A stretch of DNA of 64,000 nucleotides from Penelope pileata (Eukaryota > Chordata > Aves > Galliformes > Cracidae): NCBI GenBank assembly GCA_013396635.1, contig WBMW01005300.1, positions 231,496-295,495 on the forward strand, in the 5' to 3' direction. The first letter of the stretch is position 1; every line of letters begins with the position of its first letter. A model generated the notes under the pieces. It saw only the letters and a program-made list of their open reading frames with translations. It was not told the origin of the DNA and did no database searches. A program made the position numbers and the translations under genes. This document shows, piece after piece, positions 26,301-37,213 of this stretch.

Positions 26301-27190
26301 AGGTGCTATCAGCTCAGGCCTAGCAGTGTCACCAGGGGAGATGCTCCAGGGCCTAGAAGAAGCCAAGCTCTCCTGGGAGCTTTCCACTTAAGCTGTGGCT
26401 ACAGCACATGTGCTTTCTCCAAACCTGTGGCAAATCCTGCTAACAGACACTTAGGATGTTACCAGATTCAAGTACCCTGGCTGGCTGTGAGGGCCTTCAC
26501 ACAGTCAGTGTGATCACAGCTATGATATGTTTGACATGCTCAGTTGCCTGTGCTCCTTACCCAGTCAGCATGACCCGGTGTCCCGTTATCTACCCCTATG
26601 TCTGAAGGCAGAACTGTTCTGCTCTGCTGTGGCACCACAGCTGCCCTTGGCAGGTGCAGTCCCCAAGCAGCTGCAGGCTTCAGGGAACTGAAGGCTGTAA
26701 CACTACTGGAAAAAAGGTCAAAAGCTTCTCTTAAAGCTGCATCTGACATGTTTGTCAAGGGCTTGATCAGCTGTGAGTAGGGACGGCACTCATCCTGCAG
26801 CTGTACTGGTACACTGCAAACAAGCAAACCCTGGACATGATAAAAGCTTAATACCAAAGCAGATGCAATCCCACTGAAAATTATGGTGAGCAAGATTTGC
26901 TTTCCGCTCCCTGGAGAATCCAGGGCAGGGGCAGCTGCTCATTTAGGTGCACAGCAAGTTAAATCCAGTGCTCCCAGATGGACCTCCCATGTCTGTGTGG
27001 TACAGGGCCACCCCCGCCCCGTCCCTGTGGTGGGGTGGGCACTCACCTCTGCACGTTCCAGTCCTGCTGGGCTTTCAGCAAAGGTCTGCGCTGCACCGTT
27101 GTGTCTGTACCCCTGCTCCCCCAACGCACCCCAATAACAGCATTTCATGACCTTTTCACAGCAGGCAGAGCAGGTGACACTTGGCTTTTG
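23301..27190. other. Convergent intergenic region between ZDHHC17 and CSRP2
   Basis: About 3.9 kb between the two 3' ends. Base composition rises from AT-rich to GC-richer toward CSRP2. Open frames such as 23723-24267 and 26540-27310 have no recognisable domain, overlap each other on both strands, and look like chance frames in GC-rich DNA. A T-run followed by a C-run lies at 25012-25034. I see no RNA gene or mobile element. Confidence 0.6.
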
Positions 27191-27194
27191 GATA

Positions 27195-27428
27195 TGTCAA
27201 CAGGCAAAGCTTTATTGAATTGCTATGCAGTATTAAAAGTGTTAGAAGTGTGGTACATAAAGCAAGGGGAAAAAAAAAGCAGTGCTTTAACAAAAATAAT
27301 AATCATCTAAAAGTATGGCCCAAGCACTACAGTAAACTAGCATCTGTTTCACAGTAGTTAGTAACTTTTTGGAAACTTTCCTTTAGCAGAATCTGAGCGG
27401 AGCTGTGCAGGCTGTGCGCTGTGCTCCC
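27195..27428 (-). other. CSRP2: CSRP2 3' UTR
   Basis: Minus-strand sequence between the CSRP2 stop codon and the region just past its AATAAA hexamer. At about 230 bases it is short, as expected for CSRP2. No second hexamer was seen between the stop and this one. Confidence 0.8.
27211..27216 (-). terminator. CSRP2 polyadenylation signal AATAAA
   Basis: TTTATT on the + strand, AATAAA on the - strand, about 213 bases downstream of the TGA. Cleavage is expected about 15-25 bases lower, near 27190-27200. Confidence 0.8.
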
Positions 27429-27505
27429 TCACTGGGCGTGAACAAGGGCTCCTGCTCCCTGCCCGTAGCCGAACCCTTTGGGGCCGAAGTTCTTTGCGTA
27501 ACAGC
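27429..27505 (-). CDS. CSRP2: CSRP2 last coding exon, residues 170-194
   Basis: The acceptor on the - strand is CTCTTGCAG (just above 27505). It reads GC, completing Gly170, then [18 protein letters not shown] and ALVHAQ, and TGA at 27431-27429. It contains the last LIM2 zinc ligand, C171, and the second glycine-rich repeat. The terminus LVHAQ is typical of CSRP2. Confidence 0.97.
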
Positions 27506-30500
27506 CTGCAAGAGAGAGGTGCAGGTATTTTGAGAGCAGCATTTTCTAGGTTAGCCCACTTGGCCACTTTACTCATCAGAACACCAGAATACAAAGCAAC
27601 CCTTAAAAGCATTCACTGGATAACTGCCACAGCTGAACACCCACATCTGTTCTGTCAGGGTGGTTCCCAGCCTACGTTGGGTGATGCTCAGTGAAAGCAA
27701 TTCACACGCCAGCTCAGTGGCTGGGTACGTTCAAGACACACTGTCACCCAGCCACTGCGTGTCACCCACGGTGACACAGGAGGCACGGCAGGGTGGCTGC
27801 TACCAGCGCCCACCCTCTGGTGTGCTTTCTGACCCGACTGGGGGCACGGGCTGCTGCTGCGCAGCTCAGTATGGGAAGTCTTGCTGAACACAGATGGACG
27901 CCACGTCAGCAGCCTCAGAACTAGCGCACTGCTCAGCTCCACAGACCGTTTCTAGCCTGACAGGAGCCTGAAAGTTTCTTGAAACAGGAATAAATTCAGC
28001 CTCTGTCTTTGCAACACGTTACCAGAAACCATTAACAAATTGTCTTTGTTTCTCTCCTCACCTTTACAGTAGATTTCTCCCTCCTTTTCAGTTAAAGTCG
28101 TGGATTCTAGACTTTTCCCACACTTGGCACATCGGAAGCAGTTTTTGTGCCATGGCTAGGAGGGGAAAAAAAAAAAGAAAAAAGGAAAAGAGTTTAAATA
28201 CACAGAATGCCTGAGTTTGCTTTTAAAAAAAGCATAGACTAGAGATGACTGCATCAGAATTGTTTACATACACCAGTGCAATGTAGCCAGTTAAGAGCAT
28301 CTGTATTTTTGGGTGGCACAAAGCCCTGAATTCCACACTGCTTCCTGCTCAGAGAAGCATTTTGAAAGGTCTGGGCTTGCCCTTATCAATTCCGATCTTG
28401 GCTCTCAGCAGCGAGCCAGACAGCTGGCAGAACAGCACATGGTGCTGCGTGGTACTTGCAGAGAACGTGCCCTTTCTGCTGAAACGTTCAGCCCTTCACG
28501 AGCTCTAGGAGAAAAGATCATTCCCTCTTTGGGCTGCTGTAGTTTGAGAAGGTTTGACAAGCTTTACCTCTGACATCCAAGGTGGATGCTCATCACCGAG
28601 AATTTCCATTTCAACTTCAAAAAATTTGAAGAGTAGATTGATTTGAGCATTTCCAATTTTTGAGAAATGCAATTTTAAGGTAACTCTGCCCCATGGTCAG
28701 TTCCTGCTACCTTCTGGACAGCATGCTCAAGGAAACCTTCAAATACTTTGCTCCCTTTGAAGTTCATTTGGCAGATTGATAAAAGAAGTCACCCTCCCTT
28801 ACCTTCCCAGCACCTATTACTTTCTCCGCTGCATAAACAGAATCCCCACACCGAGAACATTTCTCTGCACCTCCAAACTTCTGAGCGAATTTTGAAGTAT
28901 TTGGGTTTGTTGTGGGTCGGTGAGGAGAGGGTGTGCTGAAAGAAAGACATTCATTTTGTTTTCTTAGAGAAAGGGCTCTTGCTGTTCCTGACAACACTAA
29001 CACTGCAGCATCCAATGCTAAGTAGAGAATACAGTACTTTTTCCAAGTAGGAAAAAAAAATAAAGAGAAGAAGAGAAAAGCCATGGTTGAAAAGATAGTA
29101 AGGAGACACTGGAAAAGCTAGTTTTCCAAGGGCCCTTCATCTTTTCACTGCTCAAAATGTGCTAGATACCAGAGCCTGCACCAGGACATGAATTTACCTT
29201 AGCTTTACTAAGTTAAAACCAATTCTGTTAAATTCCTGCCCTCTGACCACATCTGGATCCTGAACTGATCCTCGACCCTAATGGACAGAGCTATTCAGCA
29301 TTTCTGGATTTGCTCTGGCAGGACAGCATGCACCATACAAAGACAAGTGACAACTTGGGAACTTGCATGAAGGCAGTCGTGAGGCACACCTCATGTGCTT
29401 TTCACATGCTTTGCTTTACAGCAAGAACTTAATCAGATTAGGGCTGTTTACTACTTAATAAGCCGTTTGGTTTGGGCTATAATTAAGCCCAAATGGTTCT
29501 TCATTTAGCAATTAAAAACTCATTCTTGTGGCCCCGGTTTCGCAGCTCCCTGAATCCATCCCTGCACAAACCTGCTGAACAGCTGCATTTGCAGCTTCTT
29601 TAAGAGAGCATCCCCAAACCCACCAGGGTACCGACCAGCTGAGGGCTCCTGCAGAACCATTAGCAGGTCAGGCTTCCTGTGTCCCCACCTGTGCCAACCC
29701 TGCCCGTGAAGTGCCTTCCCAAAGCCACCACGGAAGGTGCATGCACTGTTGGCTAACTGCCCTGCATTTGGTTATACCGGGCTATTTTGCAGCGTTTCTG
29801 TTGCAGATGGCATGAATTAGACAAAATTCAGCCTGAAAGACTCCAGTGAGAGCAGTGCTGGAGAACCGTGTCGCAGCTCGGTTAACTCACCTCTCAGGCT
29901 TGATACCCAGCCTCTCTCCCCTGTCCATGTTCAGCGTGCCTGCCCCTTGCCCATAGCCATAGCCTTTCGGGCCATACTTTTTTCCATAGCAAGATTTGCA
30001 GTACACTTCAGCATCATGAATCGCTACAGTCGTGCTGTCCAAGTTTTTCCGGCAGACCACTGGAGGGAAAAAAGTTAAACATCCATTAGGGACCGTTTCC
30101 ATCAGCACACACACAGTAAGCCAAGAGTCCAGCAAGAAGTGGTGATAGGGGTTTCCCTGTCCACAATGCTTCCTATTAGGTTGTGGGACCTCTGGAGATT
30201 AGAGGGCACAGGTTGTCTTTTGCATTAGTGCATTCTGCTTAGCCCTATGAAGGGCTCTGTTCCCTCCCACCTTCCCATGGCCAGGACATCACATGGAAAC
30301 TTGCTGTGGTTTGATGAATGAGACCGCTCGGAAACCCAGACAGCACCGTCAGCAGTTTCCCCGGACAGATGCCATAGGGTACAGAGCAAATCGGAGCAGA
30401 AGAGTCCCTGTCCCACCCTTCTGGCCAGGGTGGGGCTTCCCCCTGCCCAGTACTGGCGTGGGGCACATTTGGTGCTGTTGCACAGCTGTCACCAGAGGGG

Positions 30501-31779
30501 CCTCACTTTTCTGGCCTTCATAAATCGTCCTTCAGCACAATGTAAGCACCCTGCTCAAGGTTACAGGTGAAGGCTGAACTATTTCCTGCTTCTTCTTAAA
30601 CCTTCTTTAGCAACCTAACTGATGTGCTCTCTCAGACTGCAACAGCGTTTTGCTGTGAAGAAGAATTTTGGTTGGGAAAAAAAAAGACACAAAAGAAAAC
30701 CTTATAAATTTTGTGTTCAAGAAGAATTTAAGGTCTCCAAAATACACGGTGACCTTTGCTTATGGCATTCATTAGACCCAAGGCTCTTTTTAGAAGACAC
30801 AAATATCCAATAAGTAAATCAACTCATGCACGTTTGCTGGAGCGTGCAGACTTTAACCCCAGCAGAATTATGCACTAAGCAAAAGCAAACACGGAGTCAA
30901 GCACACTAGAGCCATTGTTTGACTGTAAGTTCCAGGTTTCTTTTAATAGAAACTCCCATAAAAGGCTGAAAACGAGGCAGCTGAGAGATCTAATTTTTTG
31001 TGACTGCTGCAGAGCTAAGGAAAAGGAGTGTAGGTGCGCCTGGGCTCCCATGCCAGCACAGCGTGCTGACGTTATGCAGCAGATTAATGGCAAACCAGAC
31101 CGAGAGGTCCAGCTGCAACCACGGCTTCTAGAGGAGGCTAAACCCGAGCCCTGCCTGCAGGTACTGAATGCCAGCAAGCAAGCACAACAATACCTCATGT
31201 CTGTAATAAGGTAAAGTTCTCTGATTCGGTCAGACAGGCTGCTGGTTTGCAAAGTATTCAAAATCATAAAGTGAGCCTTTGTTTCTTTCATCTAATCAGA
31301 AGTCTTTTCAGCAGAGAAAGCTGTTTTCAATGCCTCAGCGGACTTGTTGGCTGGACTGGAAAATAATGCTTTGGACTCCTTTCATCTGAAATAAGCCACC
31401 AGCTCCTGTGCCAAAAGCGCCTCGGCTTTCAGCCGTGCTGAAGCATCGACAGCTCAGCGGTGCTACGAGCACGTCTCACCCACACCATGCCCAGCAGGTA
31501 GGGGAGGGCTCCTCCCGTCACACGGCATGGGCTCCCCTTGGACACTGCACATGTGGGGCAAGCACCCAGCCCAACGCAAGATGGCCACCACGGCCTACCA
31601 ACCACCTCACTGCTGCAGGCCTCAGCTCTGCCGGGCAGTTCTGGTGGCCCAGGAGGGCAGTACTTACTGCAGAGGAAGCAGCAGCGGTGGAAGCTCCGTC
31701 CGTCGCACTGCACCTCCTCAGCATGGTAGACCGTCCGGCCGCAGGCGCCGCATTTGTTGCCACCTCCCCAGTTGGGCAT
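27429..31779 (-). CDS. CSRP2: CSRP2 (cysteine and glycine-rich protein 2, SmLIM), complete CDS
   Basis: Five coding exons in transcript order: 31779-31668, 30059-29891, 28935-28803, 28155-28062, 27505-27429. They splice in perfect phase to 194 codons plus TGA, one more than the 193 of human CSRP2. LIM1 ligands are C10, C13, H31, C34, C37, C40, C58 and C61. LIM2 ligands are C120, C123, H141, C144, C147, C150, C168 and C171. Both have exact CX2CX17HX2CX2CX2CX17CX2C spacing. Each LIM is followed by a glycine-rich repeat ([15 protein letters not shown] and [14 protein letters not shown]); KKYGPK (64-69) is the known CRP nuclear targeting signal. The family has no enzymatic activity. It is an adaptor that binds alpha-actinin and zyxin on actin filaments and, in the nucleus, promotes smooth-muscle transcription with SRF/GATA factors. 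It is convergent with ZDHHC17, as in other vertebrates. Confidence 0.98.
28062..28155 (-). CDS. CSRP2: CSRP2 exon, residues 139-169 (LIM2 core)
   Basis: The acceptor is CCTCCTAG and the donor GTGAGG (28061 downward). It codes [26 protein letters not shown] and EIYCK, plus one base. It supplies LIM2 ligands H141, C144, C147, C150 and C168. Phase 0 in, phase 1 out, matching its neighbours. Confidence 0.97.
28803..28935 (-). CDS. CSRP2: CSRP2 exon, residues 94-138 (linker and start of LIM2)
   Basis: The acceptor is TTTCTTTCAG and the donor GTAAGG. The first base completes Ser94, then [30 protein letters not shown] and [12 protein letters not shown]. It covers the flexible inter-LIM linker and the first two LIM2 zinc ligands, C120 and C123. 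The linker start (STPSPHR) is where avian and mammalian proteins differ most. Confidence 0.97.
29471..29493. repeat. Inverted repeat in a CSRP2 intron
   Basis: TTTGGGCT (29471-29478) and its exact reverse complement AGCCCAAA (29486-29493) flank a 7-base AT spacer, ATAATTA. It lies in the intron between the exons at 28803 and 29891. It could be a palindromic factor site or a small hairpin, or chance. Confidence 0.6.
29891..30059 (-). CDS. CSRP2: CSRP2 exon, residues 38-94 (second half of LIM1)
   Basis: The acceptor is CCCTCCAG and the donor GTGAGT (29890 downward). TG completes Met38, then [55 protein letters not shown] and two bases of Ser94. It holds LIM1 ligands C40, C58 and C61, the nuclear targeting motif and the first glycine-rich repeat. 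At 169 bases it is the longest coding exon. Confidence 0.97.
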
Positions 31780-31786
31780 GGTGGTG
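31668..31786 (-). CDS. CSRP2: CSRP2 first coding exon (start codon, residues 1-38)
   Basis: The acceptor is CCCTGCAG just above 31786. Seven bases of 5' UTR (CACCACC) give a strong Kozak context for ATG at 31779-31777. It codes [37 protein letters not shown] and the A of Met38; the donor is GTAAGTA (31667 downward). It contains LIM1 ligands C10, C13, H31, C34 and C37. Residue 3 is Asn where mammals have Val. The long + strand frames over this exon are its antisense shadows. Confidence 0.97.
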
Positions 31787-34559
31787 CTGCAGGGAGGAGA
31801 GCTTTGTTAGCTGTGCTGATGTGGCCTCCCTCAGGACCCTGCCTCAACGAGGGGATCTGGGGCTCCCTCCAACACAATCTGCTGCACTCTGCTGTCAGGG
31901 CACCAGCCTGTGATTTCGCCACGTGTTTAAAACCCCCACCCCCACTGTGTGAGGAGCGCTCAGAGCAGCTCCTCAGCCTCTCAGCCCACAGCCAGACCCA
32001 AAGGCTCAGGCAGGCTCAAGGGAACAGGGGCCGCTGCTGCCTGACAGCAAGGAAAGCAGACACTGAACCCTCGAGACAGCTTCCATGGCCTGCTCAGGGC
32101 TTTCAAAGTTACGTAAACTGGATATGCACAAATTACACTTTCATGCACAAGGGCTTTACTGTACCTTGAGTGAACGTCCCCCCCCAGATGGATGTAATTT
32201 CAGTTTCTATGCTTCATTAGCCCTGGGCCTCTCGTCTGGTGGGAGCAAACCAATTGTGCCAACAACGGCATTTTGTTTTATTGCAGGGCCCATCATTCGG
32301 GACGGAGCACAAGCCAAAGTTCAGCCCACTGGAGAACCATTTAGCAGGGTTGCAGGGGCACCCTGAACTCCTGAGATCACGCCTGCACCTCAAAGGAGTC
32401 GAAGGGGGATTATTTCCCAGGACCCATCACTGTTACATGAACCTTGTCTTTACCAGACAGGTACAGGAACCAAATCCAAGCGTTCAAGGGACTGCAGCTG
32501 CTGTAAGAGGCAGCAAAGCTCTCTCTCACGCACGATCTGCAGCAGGCCCAGGAGGCTGGGGAGGAGGGACAGGCACCCCCAACACGACCAGCTGCAGCTC
32601 TAGGAGCAGCCTCCACACGAAGCCAGGAGCAGCAACCTGCCCTGCTCCCCTGTCCTCATGCCATCCTCCACCAACACCCACCCAGCTCACTAGGGAGCTC
32701 CTCCTGCTCCTCAGTGGGTCCCATTAGGTGGCCTGGGCTGAAGCACAGAGGCAGAGCACCACCTTTGGCTTTTATGAGGTTTCCTCCCGCTGCCCTCACC
32801 GAGGCTATGAGCTCTCTGCCACACTCCCCCACTGGCACTGCTCCCTCCCTCTAGCATGCAGCTGGGGACTCGTGGGCATGCAGCTGCTGCCACCCAGCTC
32901 CCTGGGACTAGCACATCCCAGTGCAGAACACAGACTTTGCTAAGCCAGAAGGAAGGGACCCACCTCCCCTGAGCTGCAGCCCACGCGCCCTGACTGGCGG
33001 GTGAGCGGCTCTGGGCATGCAGCGAGGGTTGCACAGCTCCCAGGTGAGACCCAGTGCCCGCTCAGAGACCTTTGGCCCAGACATGCAAGCAGCCTTCCAT
33101 GACATGTGGGAAAATAAGATTAGTTTATTAACATGAATTGGGGCATCTTTGGTACTTTCCTAACCAAAGGCTTAGAGAACTTCCTTGGAGTGGTTGAGCA
33201 GTGCCATTTGCAGCACTGACACTAATTACTGAGATATTCCTTTGTTCAGTGCTTCCACAGGATTAACACCATTACAGCTCGCGGTTTAGCACTAATACTC
33301 TGACCAAGCTCGTAAAATTAGTTTTATGACGTTTACCACTTCGCCTCTGTCATTTTTGGCACAACCGTAGAGTCTAAAAATTAAGATTCCATTTCTTTTA
33401 TTCAAGTGTTTGGCCGTGCTACCGCACAGCAGCTGACATCAATCATGGCAAACAGCGTCCTTAGTTAAAGGGAATATAGGCTGCACGAAGCTGTGGAAAA
33501 GGAATGCGTTAACTGGAAAAAACAGAGATGGAGAAGAGATTCCTTTCCACTTTGTACACTTTCCAAAGCACAAGTGGTTGGAATCTGGTGCAAGAACTAC
33601 TTCTGCCTTTTCCTCTCACCATCCCCACGCTCACATCCCCTTTTGAATTAATCACTTCTCTAACAAACAATTATCTGGTTTCCATGCAAACTAGATCTGA
33701 AGACCTGGCTCAGGTTCCCAGCTTCACCCCAGATTTCCCATGCAATATCAGGCAACGTGGGGTGCAGCTCCACCCCCCTTCCCCAGCGAGATGGAGCACT
33801 GGAGGCTCTGGCAACCATTAGCCGACTCCAATAACCTGATAAGAGCTCTGGGAACTCATCAGACGAAAAGCAAAGAGGAACTGAAGTCAGAACTTCACGG
33901 TGACCTTGCACTCTTCCACAGAAGAGATTTCCACTTATCCTCCCCACGACGCTCCCACCACAGCTCGCATGGGAAGGACGGCAGCATCGCCTCAGCCACC
34001 CAGCAGCAAGGCCTGCCCCAGGGCAGCGGTGATCGGGAGGCACCAGGCAGGGACAGCGGGCAGCCTGACAGAGCAGAACTGCCCACCGTCCACTCCCTGA
34101 GACCCCCGGAGCTCGCAGTGCTCTGGGGCCATGCAGGGAGCTGGTGGCAGCCTCGTGCCCCACCTGATGCCTGCCCCGCTGCCCAGAGGCTTCTTGGCCA
34201 GTTGGGGCAGGCTCTGGGGAGCTCCTCAGCAGCAACCAAGCAGCCAGGTGATCTCACCACGAGCTCTGACTTCTAACAGCAGGTTTGCAGGCAGCTGCTT
34301 TCCCATGATAAGGAAGCCCTGGCTGCTGCAGCACTTGTGCCCAGACCAGGGGAGGCTGCGCTCCTCGCTGGGCTTCCCACGCTGCCAGCTGGTTGCAAAC
34401 CTCCCCAGCCGCACAGCCCTTTCCGACACGTTAGCTGGAAGAGGGCTTACACACAAGATGCCCCAGCTAGCCACGAGACAGACACTGAGGAATTTCCTGT
34501 CATCCGGTTATTCTTAAAACGCACAGCACTGCTTTCCAGCGACCTGCTCGGGGAGCCTA

Positions 34560-34721
34560 GCTAGGTGCCGGGCACCGCCGGCACAGCGGGCGCTCCCCGT
34601 CCCCCGCTTCGCCCCGGGACACACCCGTGCGTTCGTGCCGCGCCAGCCCCGGCACCCGGCCCAGCCCCACCGCCGCCGCAGACGCCCGCACCGGGCTGCC
34701 AGCGGCATGAGCGGGCGGAGG
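34560..34721. promoter_or_regulatory. GC/CpG-rich fragment ending at a single N (part of the CSRP2 CpG island)
   Basis: Dense CpG and C-rich sequence begins after 34560 and stops at the lone N at 34722. The sequence after the N is less CpG-dense. It resembles the composition of 36653-36869 and is probably the left half of the same island, separated by a bad join. It has no TATA box. Confidence 0.5.
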
Positions 34722-34722
34722 N
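34722..34722. other. Single-N contig join
   Basis: A lone N inside GC-rich sequence. With a second lone N at 36652 it bounds a 1,929-base piece whose last 1305 bases recur right of the large gap. This is consistent with a contig placed by a scaffolder. Confidence 0.7.
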
Positions 34723-35346
34723 GGCCACTGCGAGAAGCAGGGCGGCAGCCCGCAGTGTCCTGCATAGGGCCCCGAGGTGTGTGTTTGCTCGCCGTGCTCG
34801 GTCAGGCTTCTTAAAGTTCTGAACTGCTGCTCCGTGCAGGTTCGTCTGTGCGACTATGTCCCAGCGGGGCCATGGGCAGAGCCGCAGGCCCAGCGAGGTG
34901 CCCCGCCGGCAGGCTCTGTCCCATGGGGGCCGTGGGGCTCACCAAGGACCCCCACAGCCCTCACAGCCATGATCCCTGCCCACGCTGCAGAGGACAGCTC
35001 GGCCTCGAGCTCCCTTCACACGCAGCCGTTCTCTGGAGATGCTGCCGTATCTCCTCATGCTTCCCAGCCACGCACCCAACCTGCAGGCCCAGTGGCCGTG
35101 TCCCAGCGCTGAGGCGAGCCGGCAGCACAGGTGCTGTACAGCACACAGCAGCCGGTGTGCAGAGAGCGGCCATGTCCTGGGAGTGCCACTGAGCTCCACG
35201 CAGGGAGCGTGGGTGGGAAGGGTGAGCTGGCCTCTCCCCAAAAAACACGCTCCTGGGCATCACAGCTGGTGTGCTGGCAGCCATGGCTCTGAAGATTTTG
35301 TCCTTCCTGTTTATGATTTTTTAATTTTTTTCAGTCGTAATAAGTT

Positions 35347-36651
35347 GCGAAAGACAGAACTGTGCCTGATCTGCGCTCAGTGCTCAGCGTTGGTTCCAGT
35401 GGGCTGAGGTGACGTTGGCTGTGCGCGAGACTGAGATGCTGATCGCCAGTGCCATAGCGAACGTCGTGCTGCAGGTTTTGAGGGAACACAGAGAGCAGCA
35501 GGTGTGTTAGTGACTGCCGTGTCACGGCTTGGAGATAACGTTAAGGGAGAGGATCTCTCCGGATCAGAAAAACGAGGGCTGCATGAGTCGGAACGGGCTG
35601 GCTGCGCTCGCTGCACGGAACACCTGTGCTCTCCTGTGCAGCCAGTCCCGCTGCCAGCCCTGCTGCCTCTGCCTGCGGTTATTCACTGTGTCTCCCCAGG
35701 CAGCCTCCAAAGCTGTTAGATTTTCCCTTTTGATAACGTTTCCTAAAGACTGTAAAAAAAGAAACAGCTGATAACCTAAAGGGAGGAAAGTAGCACTGCA
35801 GATCTGCTAAGATCTGAGCGTACTCAGAAGGAAATTTTCACTGTGGCTCAGGGACTGTGCTGGTACAAAATAAAACCCTCTTCAGCACCGCCAAGTGGGT
35901 TAGAGGACAGTCTGACACACGGCAATTACTTTTGTCATGTCCAATATTCAGTCTGTCGAAGCAGAGCAGCTATGAGGGACACAAATGCATGGGTAAGTCC
36001 ATTGCTGTGGGAGCACTGTTAAGAAATAGGTTACTACAGCACTTGGGAATCATGCCTTAGAATGAAGGAAAACAAAAATGAGAGGGTACCACCACCACAT
36101 ACTTTATTTCTATTGAAAATGACTGTTTCCATCAGTGCATTTTGTAAATATATATAAATATGCATAAATATTATGTATAAATGTATTCTTATTTACGTGC
36201 ATATATTTTACAAAGATGCACGTGTATATCTGTATGTAAACACATACCCTATCTCCTCAGATCTCTTCTTCTCAGTCTCTGTCCCTCCCGAGGACATAGT
36301 TCAGAACTTTCTAAAGATAACGCCTGCATCCAACCCTGCCGCATTCCTCCCCGCTGCCCTGCCTCCTTCACCCCATTACCCCGAGCCTCCTCCCAGCCCC
36401 TGGGCAGCCCCACTGCCCCCAGCCCTCCCAGCACCACCCCGGCCTTCCCCTCCTCCTGCCTAGCACCCACTGTCAGTTCTCCATTCTGACTCGCTTGTCC
36501 CAGACCTCCAGCGCTGCCCCTTCCCAGTGCTGTGTGGAGGAGCTCCCCGGCAGCCCCATGCACAGCCCCAGCTCCTGCTGCCCGCCGGCTTGGTTTTGTG
36601 CTTGCTCTGAGCTCAGTGCTCCGTCAGGAGGTCGGTTTGTTCTGAGACATG
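35347..36651. repeat. Duplicated block, copy 1 (assembly duplication)
   Basis: This block matches 37214-38518 at a constant offset of 1867 bases with no indel noticed. The differences I saw are 35445 (g) against 37312 (a), and 35973 (t) against 37840 (c). It ends exactly at the lone N at 36652. Its identity and its ends at assembly marks indicate a false, haplotype-type duplication rather than a genomic one. Confidence 0.9.
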
Positions 36652-36719
36652 GNGGGGCTCCAGAGGGCTCCCCGGGCTGGGACGGGCAGCAGCGGGACCG
36701 ATCCCGGGCCGCTACTCAC

Positions 36720-36745
36720 CGCGGGCTGACCTCGAAGCCTCCCGG
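36720..36745 (-). other. CSRP2: Probable CSRP2 non-coding exon 1 (5' UTR)
   Basis: A good minus-strand donor, GTGAGTAGC, lies at 36719-36711, preceded by ..CAGCCCGCG. It sits about 25-50 bases downstream of a TATA-like element and GC box, within a CpG island upstream of the coding exons. CSRP2 genes have a short non-coding first exon, which fits. The 5' end is estimated from TATA spacing. Confidence 0.6.
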
Positions 36746-36766
36746 CCCGGAGCGGCCCCGCAGCTG

Positions 36767-36784
36767 CTTAAAGCGCCGGGGCGG
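36767..36784 (-). promoter_or_regulatory. CSRP2: Candidate CSRP2 core promoter: GC box and TATA-like TTTAAG
   Basis: On the - strand a GC box (CCGCCC, 36784-36779) is followed by CGCTTTAAGCAGCTG, with TTTAAG at 36772-36767 overlapping an E-box CAGCTG. Spacing places initiation near 36740. The surrounding 36653-36869 is strongly CpG-rich. Confidence 0.5.
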
Positions 36785-36869
36785 AGCCACCGCGGGCCCG
36801 GCCCCGGCCCCGGCCTGGGCCCACCCCGCGGGGCCGCTTGGGCACCGGGTGGGACGGGACGGGAGGGAC

Positions 36870-37213
36870 NNNNNNNNNNNNNNNNNNNNNNNNNNNNNNN
36901 NNNNNNNNNNNNNNNNNNNNNNNNNNNNNNNNNNNNNNNNNNNNNNNNNNNNNNNNNNNNNNNNNNNNNNNNNNNNNNNNNNNNNNNNNNNNNNNNNNNN
37001 NNNNNNNNNNNNNNNNNNNNNNNNNNNNNNNNNNNNNNNNNNNNNNNNNNNNNNNNNNNNNNNNNNNNNNNNNNNNNNNNNNNNNNNNNNNNNNNNNNNN
37101 NNNNNNNNNNNNNNNNNNNNNNNNNNNNNNNNNNNNNNNNNNNNNNNNNNNNNNNNNNNNNNNNNNNNNNNNNNNNNNNNNNNNNNNNNNNNNNNNNNNN
37201 NNNNNNNNNNNNN
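36870..37213. other. Assembly gap (344 N)
   Basis: Unknown bases between the CpG-island piece and copy 2 of the duplicated block. Open frames reported across it are meaningless. Confidence 1.

Larger units (their letters stand above)
31787..36719 (-). other. CSRP2: CSRP2 intron 1 (as assembled), GC-rich
   Basis: Sequence between the CSRP2 start-codon exon and the probable non-coding exon 1. It contains many chance open frames on both strands and no recognised protein domain. About 34723-36651 looks misplaced by assembly (see findings). If so, the true intron is about 31787-34721 joined to 36653-36719, close to 3 kb. Confidence 0.55.

Noticed and set aside
31408..32169. 253-codon + strand open frame over CSRP2's first coding exon
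   Set aside because: It is antisense to a certain coding exon, has no recognisable domain, and reflects GC-rich composition.
35504..35719. Identical 71- to 102-codon frames found in both copies of the duplicated block, considered as duplicated genes
   Set aside because: The identity comes from the assembly duplication. The frames have no domain and overlap others on both strands.
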